NCBI RefSeq assembly: GCF_032854445.1
Contig: NC_088301.1
Location: forward strand, 50,029,116-50,093,115
Reading direction: 5' to 3'
Length of the DNA stretch: 64,000 nt
Source of the DNA: Liolophura sinensis
Lineage: Eukaryota; Mollusca; Polyplacophora; Chitonida; Chitonidae
A program made the position numbers and the translations under genes. This document shows, piece by piece, positions 35,466 through 47,820 of this stretch; within the stretch, counting starts at the first letter, position 1; each line of letters begins with the position of its first letter. The notes under the pieces were generated by a model. That model was not told the origin of the DNA and searched no databases. It saw only the letters and a list, made by a program, of their open reading frames with translations.

Positions 35466-38212
35466 TGTAATTCATTACGACATTTTAGGCAGCCAGTTAC
35501 GTACTTTAATTGCAAGTATGCAGGAATATGTTGGCTCCTCCCTCATTTGATTTGATACTATAATTGTCAATTAAATCAAGGGATTATGAAAATGAGTATC
35601 CGCGATACACAAATAGAATACATTTCTTTGTATCTTTCATTCTCATTATACCTATGGGGTCTACAAAGGAACATTAGCTGGCATCATACCTTCAAATAGT
35701 CGACCAAGTGTGTAGGTGCCACGTGCATCATGCCGCTATACCTTTTTATAGGCCTACTGATTACCTTACATTACATGTAGATCTCTTATAAGAAAAGAGA
35801 AAGGCTTCAGTACATTTGGGATTTTTGCTGGCAAAGTTTGCAATTTGTTAATCGTGCACGGTTTCCGTGTGAGTGATGTTTATTTTACCAAGAATTAAAA
35901 TATATAATATGTACATATTCATGAGTATATACTTGCAATGGGAGAGCGGTTTAACAAGCCGAGCAAGATGTTCTGACATCTTTTGTTGTCGTAGTTAGTT
36001 TAACGTTCGTTTCTATCTGTCTTTCACCTACACGGTCGGAATATTCAATCGAGTACAACGTCAGACACCAGTCAAAATGTAAATAAGTAAAATTCACCTC
36101 CGATCATCATGAATGATGTTTAAGTCTTGGTTCTGAATACGATGTAAATCCGAGAAATAAGAATAGTATATCCGTTAATGATTGCGGTGTTTTCGTTTCT
36201 TATGTAGGATGTTCAGCATAGCATAAATGACACCCGACTGCAGTCAGGAGATAAATTCATTCCTAGGTCTGCACCGAACTGGAAATAAACACCATTCAAA
36301 CATAAACTATTTATGTTCAAGTTTAAATGTGTTTAGGACATTGCGATAAACTAGACTGGTAACTATATAGTTCATGCTGAAGATCGTTCCTGATATGATA
36401 CTACATGTAACTGGGAATGTTAAAGATATTATATCCAATTATTAAGAATGTTGCAAGAATAAAATGTTTAGAGCTCTACTTTTGCACAAAAGCAATACAG
36501 ATTGCAAGACGCGTAATTCTTAGAAAAAGCGCTTAAATGTCTTATACGTATTTGTGTGTGTGCATGTTCTCAGAACCACTCAGAAAAAGCGGGAATGCCT
36601 TTGTTTGTTTTCTAGGCTAAAGTTCTGGGTTGTAGTGACATTTGTGTGACCGTGGTGGGTTTATCGGTTCTTTCAGTTTCACCGAGGGAACAACGCTGGC
36701 TATGACTATGATCTTTATTACTTTCCTCTGATTTTACATTTGGACTGGGCTCATTCGTAGGTGTGACAGTCGTATGCAACCCTGGAAGGATAACAGATAC
36801 AAGCATAGACAGGCAAATAAGCCACAGCTAAACTCAAACCGATCGCAAGGCAGCAGCTATGTCATGGATACTCAAATAACCTCAGAAAGCATACCAAAGC
36901 AATCACATGTTACATCCACTTATGAATTATTGTACATCACACTGCAGTTATGTTAGACATCAGAAATACTCATTACTTCCATTTCCAGCTATTTATACCT
37001 GTTATAGGCTTACATTTAACCGTATAAAGCATGTCAAACTGAGTAACGGCGATCTGCCAAACTCCGTTCACGAAATTACACAGCTGAGCGTACTGACAAC
37101 GTTACCGCAGAACATCTCACAGAAAATCAAAGAAAAACAGTGACCTTTGCGCTTAGAGACTTACAAAATGACTGAAAAACTGTCAGGCAAACTTAATATG
37201 CATGTAGTTAAACCTTCAGTTCTCTCATAACTGTGAGAAGCATCATAGTCACAATAGTGTACACATCCGAAGTAAAATACGAGTAAAAATCTTTACCCAC
37301 TTAATTGTACCATCAGGCCCCCGGTGTCTAACTTGGTCATAAAGTTCATGCAGCACTCTGTCCCACAATGATTCCGGAATGACTGATTTACACTCATGTA
37401 TAAATTACTATTGTTAACAGTTAATTTATTCCTTTGTCTCAGTAGCCTCTACATCGTCGTTTTTCCAACATTGTCATTTTGGAGACATTCCAAAACCTTA
37501 CCCTGACTCTGTCCTTCTGTTGTTGTTTTGCCACGTCTATCTGTTCAAGCACTGACTCCAAACAGTGGCTATATTCATCTTATGATTTACACCGTCACAA
37601 ATGGTTTTAACTGTTTGAGATTCCATGGGTCTTCTAGACAGACCATCACCATCTTTGTTGCTTTTCCCAGACTTGTAGATGATCGAAAAGTCGTAGGATT
37701 CCATCTGTGCTAGCCATCGTTGTCCTGTTGCATCACGTTTTGCCGATGTACGTACCTACGTGGGTGGATTGTTATCCGTACAGACTTGGAATTGTGCTCC
37801 ATACCGGTCATGGAATTTGTCTACAACAGCCCACTTCAGGGCCAAGAACTCTTAACGTGTTAGTTAGGTATATATCCAATAACTGAGATTCCTGTCGATA
37901 AGATCTTTTCTTGGGATCATTACTTTGCAGAAAGCAATGTAAGGAATGTGCTATTTTAGCAAAGTTTCTAATATACCGTTAATAAAATTCAGTAAATCCA
38001 AGGAAGGTTCTGAAATCCTGCATGTTACTTGGTTCTGGCCAAGGGAATACAGCTCCCACTTTCGATGGATCTGTCCTTTCTCCATCGTGCAACACTATAT
38101 GATCCAGATACTTGACCTCTCTCTTCAGAAACTAACCCTTTGATGCTTTGACCTTAAGTCCAAACTCTCTCAACCTTTTTAAGATTGCTTCCATACGGGA
38201 CATATGCCCCTA

Positions 38213-38827
38213 TCATATATCTGGGAATACTAGATCATCTGTAAATAACAGACATGTAGTCAGATGCAAATTTCCCAAACATAACTGTATTAGACGTTGG
38301 AAACTTACTGGGCTATTGGTAAGCCCCAAGGGCATTACACTGAATTCGTAAAACTCCAATGGTGCTACTGTTAAGGCCTTCTTTTCGCGATCTCTTTCAG
38401 CGATTTCCACGTGCCAAAATCCTTTCATCTAATCGGCGTTTCGTCTAATCGGGGAAGTGCCCAGGTCTTTAGACGGTTTTTAGCTTTCAAATGTCATTAA
38501 GATGTTGCCTCACCTCCTCATACAGAGATGATGGTATCCTGCGGTGTCTCATCTTAATAGGACGATTATCAGCCAACTCAATCCTATGTTTAACTGCATT
38601 GGTCTTCCATAGTCAACTTCATGTTTAGAAAATACATCCTCATGCTTATGTAGGAGATTCTTGAAACCTACAGTATCACCCTCCATACTATCCCAGTTAA
38701 ATTTCTGTAGCCAGTCCTCATCATAGCTCTCAGTATGACCTGGCGTGTCAAGCTCCGCGCACTGCTGTAGATCACAAACAGGTGAATCGACAGAGATGAT
38801 CATCCTGTGACCAATTATATCCCGCAA
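38213..38827 (-). pseudogene. reverse transcriptase relic
   Basis: The upstream part includes HKHEDVFSKHEVDYG, typical of the region before the RT palm. Further down are FYEFSVMPLGLTNSPVSFQR and the catalytic box as FTDD instead of the usual YLDD. At least one frameshift separates the two parts (about 38430-38550). Inactive. Confidence 0.85.
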
Positions 38828-39239
38828 GGTTTACATGGACTCTCTCAGTTTGACGGCCTCTTGAAGGAACATTAAAAAAGCTCGGTGTGACAAGCAAACC
38901 ACCTGACAATGACGACTTCCTAGATTACTCTGTTATCATCACCATTCTATTGGACAGGTCGAGTTTAAACTACACCACGTACCCTTGCTCTTGTCCTTGA
39001 CTAATCACTACAGGCTTAGTTGTCCTCACTGTTCGATACACTCCGTCTTTACCTCCTATTGATTCCTCACTTTTGCGAATACTGTGAAATGCCGCAGACC
39101 ATGCATCTCCAAGCTGCGACCCTTCAACATCATTCATTGTCTGTAGAATGGTTTTAGTACTTTAAACCAGTCTGTGAGTGGGTATTTCTTTACCTTAGGT
39201 AACTTTTCTTCAAGGAATGGTTGCGACACTGTTGAAACT

Positions 39240-39711
39240 TCAGAACCCGTATCTAAACATGCCTGTGTTTCAACACCGTTTACTTATATGGCAGGTAAGG
39301 TTTTCTTACCGATTATCTTACCCCATATTTTCTTTTCATTTACAGGACAAGAATAACTCGCCCGGCATCTGCCCTCGATCCAGGCGTTCTCTAGTTTCCC
39401 GGCTGATTTGTTCGTTTTAGGACAGTTTCTCCTAACATGTCCTTCCTTCTTACAAAATTAACATACAGGGGCTTTCCTGGCTTCCAGTTTAGCTACTTTA
39501 TCGGCCAACTCTGCAAAACTGCTGATATTTTATCTTCATGTGTATGTGTGCTGAATCTGGTGTTTCTCTCCTCTACCAGACACATTAACAACTTCCTTGC
39601 CTCTAAGGCTAATGTTGTGTTCAGCTGCACATGCTGCTTGAAGCCAATTGTTAAACCTTTCACCTGTGTCAAATCTTGACGTGTTGCAGATCTGACTTCA
39701 TGGTCAAACAA
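39240..39711 (-). pseudogene. gag zinc knuckle and protease relic
   Basis: The zinc knuckle has Cx2Cx4Hx4C spacing with a stop codon between the first two cysteines. The protease active site is visible as ACLDTGSEVSTV. The upstream segment (39711-39493) has the helical, charged composition of a gag product. Confidence 0.75.
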
Positions 39712-41383
39712 ACCACTCCAAAACTTATAGGGTTTGTGTCAACTGATTGACGTTCCTTGGATCTCTCATTGCCAGAGGAAACATTTCGCTTCTTTCCTGT
39801 TGAATGAAGTTCTTCATCGCTTCTGTTATATCGCTGACCTGCACAAGTGGACGTGGTCGCTAAACTACATCAACTACCTGGTACTCCTCTAGTGTTGGTT
39901 TACAGACAGTAATCTCTGTACCATGGTAGGACTTACCGTTAAGGGTCAGCGCTCTCTCCACTTGCTCTGAGTTAGAGAACAATAAAAAAACACTCACCTT
40001 TGTTTTGATCAGGAATAATCATCTCTTTGATCTTCACATCTCTACTGAAAAATCCAGCCAAGTCCTCACCATTAACAGGAACATTCAATCCACACACCCA
40101 TACTCCATGCCAACAGTATCAATCTCAAAACTCTCTAAACTCCAGGCTATAAAAATGAGTACAAATATGTGAAGTATATGCACAAGTTACATTTACATAA
40201 ACCACAAAAGTTAATCAAAGAATTCAATTGTAATTCAAGAATTCAAGATATTTTCAAATACTTTGTCGATTACAGAATATCGACGAGGTGACACTGGTAG
40301 CAACAACAAAAAAAATGTGTCGCTTACCCAATGACATATATTTTGCTTACACTGGTCACAAGCACATATAAGTTACTATGTTAACTTGTTTTAGTTTCCC
40401 AAAAACAGTTAAATCCCTGTAAATGCAATGTCACTTTTGGGCCCAGACTTATAACAAGATATCACAGTAAGAAATTTTCCATAGCTTGTAGACAGTCAGT
40501 TTCCAGATTTTCCTTCCATACTGGGTTAAACCGACTAAACTGTAACTCTTACCACAACTGTTCACACCGATCTGGTATCGAATTCTCAGAACTTTGGACA
40601 ATTTACGCACGTCGTTCACCATTAGCGATTTGTCTTGTTGTAAACAAGATCAATTATCTGAGACATCTTGGGGTTAACTGATGTTGAACAGCTTTTTTAT
40701 CCAAGTGATAAACATCTGTTGCTGTTGGGGCGACTACGTACTTGTGTATGCATAGCGGGAAATAAAGCCAATTAAATTTTTTACGCAAATTTGATTTTAT
40801 TAGTATCTCTGCGTCTTTTTTTCAGAAATTGGTCTTCAACCCGTTGTGACTTTAATTTCGGTTGTTATTTATTGCATAATAATAGGGTTTTGTTGAGTAA
40901 AACGAAGAAGCTTATTGGTGATCTGTGAGTTTTGAAAGGGAAGCTGGCGAGCATTAATTGCTGTATGTGGATGAACTGTAAATCATGAGAGTACAAAGTA
41001 CAGTTTTCTTTCATCGTATAGGCCTTCTATGTATGATCGCATCACTGAGAAACAAGCTTTCATGGACGCACTGAAACAGTTATACAAACTTGAAACAAAA
41101 TAATATCGAGCACCAATGTAGTGAAAAAAGGCGTTCATAAGATACACCTCATAAAATTACCTCTGATTACCCGAGTTATGACTCGTACCAGGTATTTTAG
41201 ACCTAAAGCATGCAACGTTCATTCCACGCACAAAAGTGTAGACACATCCTGTGCAGCATACAGTAACTGGGTCTATATTTCGGCTGTCCACATTTCAGTC
41301 ACCGACATTTCAACACAAAAATGCTACGTTTTGACAAAGAGTGTTTTAGTATAAAGTGTAAAATATTTGGCAGAATATCTATA

Positions 41384-41385
<2 letters not shown>

Positions 41386-41424
<39 letters not shown>
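41386..41424. repeat. (TA)n microsatellite
   Basis: About 19 TA units. Confidence 0.95.
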
Positions 41425-41426
<2 letters not shown>

Positions 41427-44400
41427 CGTTACATGAGAGGTGATCCAGTCAGGGTTGACTGGCCTGTTTACTTGTAATACGTAGAATGCAGAAAATGTTG
41501 TGACCAATCAAAATGTCCGTTTTAAGATTGCAAGGCAGATATCATGCTCCATCGTCACACACACACGATTTATTTATCTGCAACTACTAGGTCGAACTGT
41601 GTGCAGTATTACATAAAACAAGGAGTGCAGTGAGAAAGAACCGTTGCTTTTGAAACGATGTCATTTGTCGTACCAATCCCGTTGCAACTAGGTGCAACTA
41701 GATAGGAAATCGTAACACTTAGGTGCAGCAGTGATGTGTAATTTTTTACATGCAAATAACATGTAAAAAAAAAACAGGAAAAAAATAGTAAAACTTACTT
41801 GAATACGAAGAACAATTACTGAAAAACTTGTATGTGAAAAATTGGAGTGATGAGATTTATGCTTTTTGTTTTATCAAAAGGCAAAAGTAGGGTCAAAAGC
41901 AGATTTTTCCACTTGATGGCGTTTTCCTGAGAGAATGCTTTTCATAGTAAAAATGTGATTAAGTTAACCAAAATCATTTTCATGTCTAATTTGTCTAATT
42001 TGGAAGTAGTAATCTGAAACGAATTATTGTGTTGGTTTACGCAATCATATTTTTATAAATCGAAAAAGATGAAATAATTTGGAAGTTATGAAGAATTCTA
42101 CATTCACCATATCATTTCATGGCTTTTAACGCATTGTCCGCATTGATACAGTGGTGACATGCATTCCTTGAAAACGTTTTGTGGCACAGGATAACAAGTT
42201 CGATTTCTATATTGCATACTTTTTTGTGCTTACCAAGGTAAGGGAATGGAAGAGGGGGGCTGGAATTTGAACCACACAAGAAATTCTTTTTTTGTTAAAT
42301 ATTTTTCATGTATTGTCAAGCAATATATTAGATAAGCTTAAATATAAACATGATACAACGATAAAAAAAAGAATACAGCTCCCTTATACAGCTTTCATTC
42401 ACCATTCGTCCATAAGCCTAACCCGACTGACATATCGTCAGATCAAGGCAGGTAAAAAAGGCCCAGGCATTGGACTAATTCACCGGCAATTTGTTCTCTT
42501 GCAATGAATTACGTTTCAGTTTGTTCACGAAACGTTATCACTAAGGCAGGAATGACTAATATATACACTGCTCAGCTTACATCCCAACTACATTAGGCTT
42601 TCACCATTTTGGGATATTTTCTTGCAAATTGCATAGTTCACATCGGATGTTTGTCAAACCTGAATTTATGCCTGTTAGTCAATCGCAATCCATGTGAACA
42701 GAACTCAGTCAGCAGGGGAAAGACGAATGCTCGTGTGTCTTTAACTGATTACTGCCCCGGCATGTTTATTATTTTAGACCAGTTGTGCTACTTATAGGGC
42801 ATATACAGGGCCTGAACGTTTTCTTCCTTGTTCAACGATGTTCATGTTTACGGAGATTTAAGTATATTCTATGATGTTGTATATGGTTTTTGTATATTCC
42901 CCACATGATAGAAGTTTGGTTTAACAAAATCATTGAACCATTATGTAGTTATTAAATGAATTAATCAAATAATCATACCCAGAGGCCACCCGAGGTAAGC
43001 TACTGTCTACAAGGCGATGTAAATGTAAATTGTTAACCACAGTCATTTTTGTTTTCACCTATGGCTCTTTATGTCACATCTGGTCTACATATATACGAAT
43101 TCCAAAAACGTAATATAATGTGTATTTAGTAAACACAGTGACACATAATATAAAAGTACGCACGTGAATCAAAAGGTAGCTAAAACATGCACGAGCTGAA
43201 GGATATCAGATCTTAGCCATGTACCGGCATACCTAGAGCTGTCAACAACATATTGGTGAAGTAAGAGTTCAGTATGGACCTAATTTGTTCTTGAATTTTT
43301 TACTCCACTATAGAAAACGGACATAAGTAGTAAATGATTAGATACTATATAAGTTAGACATAAGAACCTACACTTTTTCGAAAACTCTACAATACCTTAT
43401 AATCCAGAAGACGTGTCGATAATTGCCAGACCACGTGTCACGCCGCTATGCGCACGTGGCAACCTCCTGTTGTATGTGTAATGCATGGGATGGGCATGAT
43501 CAGCGCAGTTTCTAAATGATGGTATAACAGTATGTTGTGTTACTCTGACCTCAATATTTGAAAAAAAAATTTATGATAAGCTTTAAGAACTAAAAGACGT
43601 GTATGTACAGGCAGGGTCGAGATCAGATCAGCATAGCCTATATGTTGTTGTTGTTAAAATTGGCCGGTTGACAATGGTCCTATATTTACATACAGATATA
43701 TACAGAAATGTCCGTAGTGTTCATTGACTGTTTTCATACTGTATAACTATATACATGTACATTTTACAAATTATGACCTTAACCTCTAGCTGAACATTAT
43801 CGGTACCGCTTTGTGAAGTTACCACCTACACCTTTGTAGACCTAGGCCTATCATTAATGAGCTTCCCAGTGATGGATATGATTTGAAACGAATTAATGAC
43901 TTATTTGTTTATTATATACCAGCTGATTAACAGATTATCGTTTGAAATGGTTCGATACACTTAAAATGCTCGGAATTATGTACACATAGGCCTATATATA
44001 GGCCTGCGAAATCTTAACCCACGGTATACACAGCCATCGCGCTGAACTCTTAGACTCGACACCATGTATTAACATATCTCACGAGCCCACCGGCGCCATG
44101 GTGACAAGGAGCACTTGCAGCTTGCGCAAGACGACGCAGTTACTAATTCTATGAAACCGCGAAGCTTCTGCGTTGTATAGTGGAAGTACCAAGGCATAAA
44201 GTACATGCAGTAAAAGACCTGTATTACTTGTGTTGTCTTGTCCACATGCTACGTGGGAGGTAGACTGGCATGGTCATGACTAAGGTTTACTATAGAAGAT
44301 GGGTTTAGCTTGTATACATGTCTCTTCCGGGTCCAGAACTAATCTGTGATGACAAATAAGTGTATGTGTATCCTGTTTTGGGCGTCGATCAATTGGCTGT

Positions 44401-47217
44401 ACCAAGAAAACGTATACGGATTCTTTCAGTTAGGCTAAAAAAAGTTTACTGGTAAGTAAAATGAAGTAAAACTGGTAACAAAATACTTGTTTACTCTACA
44501 AAGAAACAACTGTATTGTTCCGGATGTTTAAGACGTTTGTGTCAACTGGATCTGTTACATACAATTAGCCGCTTAAGTCAAAACTATTTATGCGTGCGCT
44601 CTGTGCTGTCTGCTGTGTATAAAAGTATATCCTCAGTACATGACTCCACGTCCCAATCGACCAGACCCGATATAGACACTTTACTTCTCGGCAAAACGGT
44701 TGCTTATAGGCACTCCCGTAGAGCTAAAACCCTGTTTACCAGTTTTCATAGTTGCAACATATATACGGGGATTATGCATCACGTTTTGGGAGAGTATGAC
44801 TTCTCACAAGTACCTGTGGAGATGGGGATAGGGGATTCCCCTGTAAAGTTTACAATAAAGTTATAGATGATGTCATGTCTTAGGTGATAACTGCATGATA
44901 AATAGCTCGTTATGTATTCAAACTTATACACTTTCATTACCATTATTTATACAATTTTATTACAAGTTTCTTTTTTAAATAATTAACGGTAAACACCATC
45001 AGCCTTGTTACCACAAGGGAGGTAACAAGGGTTTAGCTAATGGACCAAATTCGTTACAATGCATGCTTCTCTCCCTGTACGTTCGCTTACACCACTGTCA
45101 CCACTAGCAGTGTCACCGAGGTAAGTGGGGTCACGGTGATGAGGCAGGAAGTGATGTCGGAAGACACAAACATTCTGTCTCAACCTTTGTCTTCATTTAT
45201 ACCTGATAAACATGCATTCCCTTTGTGTAAAGTATTCCGAACATGATTCTAACCAAAAACGCTAAATAAGTTTACGTGCGTCGCACAGGCTCAAAAGGTC
45301 AAGTTTGTCTAGTGATGGCAGTGAGCGTAGAGAGCGGAATATGCGCTATAAGGAGTGCGGTAAAGGACCCACTCACACTCCATACTCTTTCGGGAAATTG
45401 ATTTCTATTCAAGATAATAGTTGCATCGTGTATCTGTTTACCTCGTGAAATCGTGTAATTAATATGCTAAGTTTTCTGTTATTAATGTAGGCCTACTAAA
45501 ACAGAGACTCAAATCTAAATTCTTTACAAATGATTTGTGTGTGATGTCTTTCACGCGAGGTTACGCCAACACTCATATTCATGCAGGAAATGTAGGCTAC
45601 ATGTTTTAAATCGTGAAGATTCGGAGATTCAAATGTTTATATGAAAAGTACCAGATGGATACAACCAAAAGGATTAGCCTCATTTGTAGAGTAATGTGTG
45701 CACGTAACCAATATAATTAGGGACGTACAGCAAGGAGAGCAGCGACGACAGTGCGCATGATAGCTGCCACACGTAACCGGTGAAACGCGACCTCTTGTCA
45801 ATTCACCTCAGTCAGAGATTTATTCTAACTGTATTTATTCTAATTTACACGCCCCCTAACACCATGGCTTAAGGAGAATTAGGTAAAAAAAAATTGTAGC
45901 GATGTTAATTGCAATTTATTTGTCGTCACTGGTCTAGAATTACTCAAAATGCTGTGTTGTCATCACATTTAACATGCAGTAACATTAAAACAATGCAAAG
46001 GGACCAGGTATGATCGACCTGGAAAAGTCACAATTGTGCAATGATTGGAAATAAATTACCCATAACAGACATCACTACTATCACTAGAACATCAATAAAA
46101 TGGTCCCACTTAAGTTATGATTTAAGTTGTAGAGGATCCGGAACTCCGTAACAAAGCTCGGCCATGTCTAACCAGAAACATAGCTATAGGCCTGACATCC
46201 TCATAAAAAAACATTACATAAGTATGAGATCATAGCATCTGGAAAAAGATTAGTGGTAACAATTTCTGATTGATCATTTGTGTACGTGCAATAACCGCTT
46301 TATAATTTAGGCAGATTTTGATCAAATTTTGTGTGCAGATTCATTTTGTAGGTCCCCAGATCAAGTTTCCCCAGATCAAGTTCGAGTACTAACGTGATCC
46401 ATGTGTAAGTTTGTATATTTAGCGTGACTTATAAAATCTCTGAAATTAGCTTGTTATGCCTCCCTTTTGATGAGAATAGTCATATTTATGATGATTGTAG
46501 GTCACATGTTTGCTATTTGCTTACATCTTGAAACCTAATTAAAGGAGAATCATGACAGTGATAGGTTACGTCGACAGTGTTAGACAATTTTGTTTTACTG
46601 GACGTTGAACTTTTAAGTATATGTGTGTACCACTGAATGTAATTGAACATATATGAATGGCATGATATAGGATTGTCAATAGGCCGTGATTATTCTAACG
46701 TCAGGTTTGGGAAACTTTTTATTCAGCCAACGATGGCTATTCTTGGCAGCACACATTTTTTGCCAAACCTGAACAGCAGACAAATCTCGAATTATCAAAA
46801 GCACAGTTGGGGAAAATGATGTACTTACAATCTTTGATTGTACAGTAACCCATCTGGTCTTTTTCAGGCTTCCTCCTCCACCACCCGTGATCAGTGTAAT
46901 ACGTCTTTTTCCACAGTGGGACTACAGCTAACGAACGATTATTCATTTTCATTATTTTAACATGTATCTCAGGTAGCTGTTGCTCTACAAACTTTGAGTT
47001 TGACGGTCTCAAAGTGATTTATATGAAATTTTTCTCTGAGCTCTCTTAAAACTGCTAAGCTGATATGGGATAGGAAGGAAACACAATAATTATAAGTCTT
47101 AGTTTTCCCAAACAATATTTTCTATATAAATCCTATGTTTTAATTTGTTAAATTTACGTTAGTCTAATTAAAGTAAAATTTCTATAAAGAGAATAAAACA
47201 ATGCATTTAAATCTCCC

Positions 47218-47290
47218 TTGTATCCAAGGGAACAGAGCATTACATAAATGTATCCAAGGGAATAGAGCAATACATACATGTATCCAACAT
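47218..47290. repeat. short tandem repeat, about 37-bp unit
   Basis: Two units of tatccaagggaa(c/t)agagca(t/a)tacata(a/c)atg, followed by a third start (tatccaacat). Confidence 0.75.
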
Positions 47291-47489
47291 ATAGCCTATC
47301 AAGGAATAATTCTTCTGTGACAACAGATTGATGAAACTTAAACAAGAACATGAGCAAAGCATGACTTGACAGGAAATACGTGACTATTTTTAGCACTCCA
47401 CGTATCTTACAATCAGTACGTGCAGAGAACGTGTCGGTTTCGTTATTGGTTCCCCATATATGTCAAATTGAATGTTCACACGATTCTCT

Positions 47490-47820
47490 CTCCACGATGC
47501 GCAATGACATGGACGAATTGTAGCATAAAGCCACAATCATTCATTCCCACATCATTCTTTCTCGCCGGGTTATCTCTGTGACATGGACAAATTGTAGCAT
47601 TAAGCCATAATCATTCATTCCCACATCATTCTTTTTAGCCAGGTTATCGCTGTGACATGGACGAATTGTAGCTTAAAGCCATAATCATTCATTCCCACAA
47701 TATTCTTTCTCGCCAGGTTATCGCTGTGACATGGACGAATTGTGGCACAGTCATAATCATTCGTTCCCACATGATTCTCTCTACATTATCGCTGTGACGT
47801 GGACGATTTGTTGCATGAAG
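47490..47820. repeat. tandem repeat, about 75-bp unit, four to five copies
   Basis: The unit is built from tgacatggacgaattgtagc, ataatcattcattcccacat and attctttctcgccaggttatcgctg. Copies are 80-95% alike, the last one shortened. Confidence 0.85.

Larger units (their letters stand above)
37290..39960 (-). mobile_element. decayed Ty3/gypsy-type LTR retrotransposon
   Basis: Read on minus, the order is gag-like segment (about 39711-39493), CCHC zinc knuckle (about 39475-39420), aspartic protease with DTGS (about 39265), reverse transcriptase (38800-38210), RNase H-like segment with TDNN (about 37780) and the zinc-binding start of an integrase (about 37390-37290). Stops and frameshifts occur throughout. 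The rest of the integrase and clear LTRs were not found. Confidence 0.85.

Noticed and set aside
44537..44866. 109-codon ORF on plus
   Set aside because: No recognisable motif, poor context, and no neighbouring exons.
46737..47012. cysteine-containing 91-codon ORF on minus with a consensus donor inside
   Set aside because: The gtaagt at 46827-46832 is attractive, but no family match or partner exon was found and the other frame looks equally plausible.
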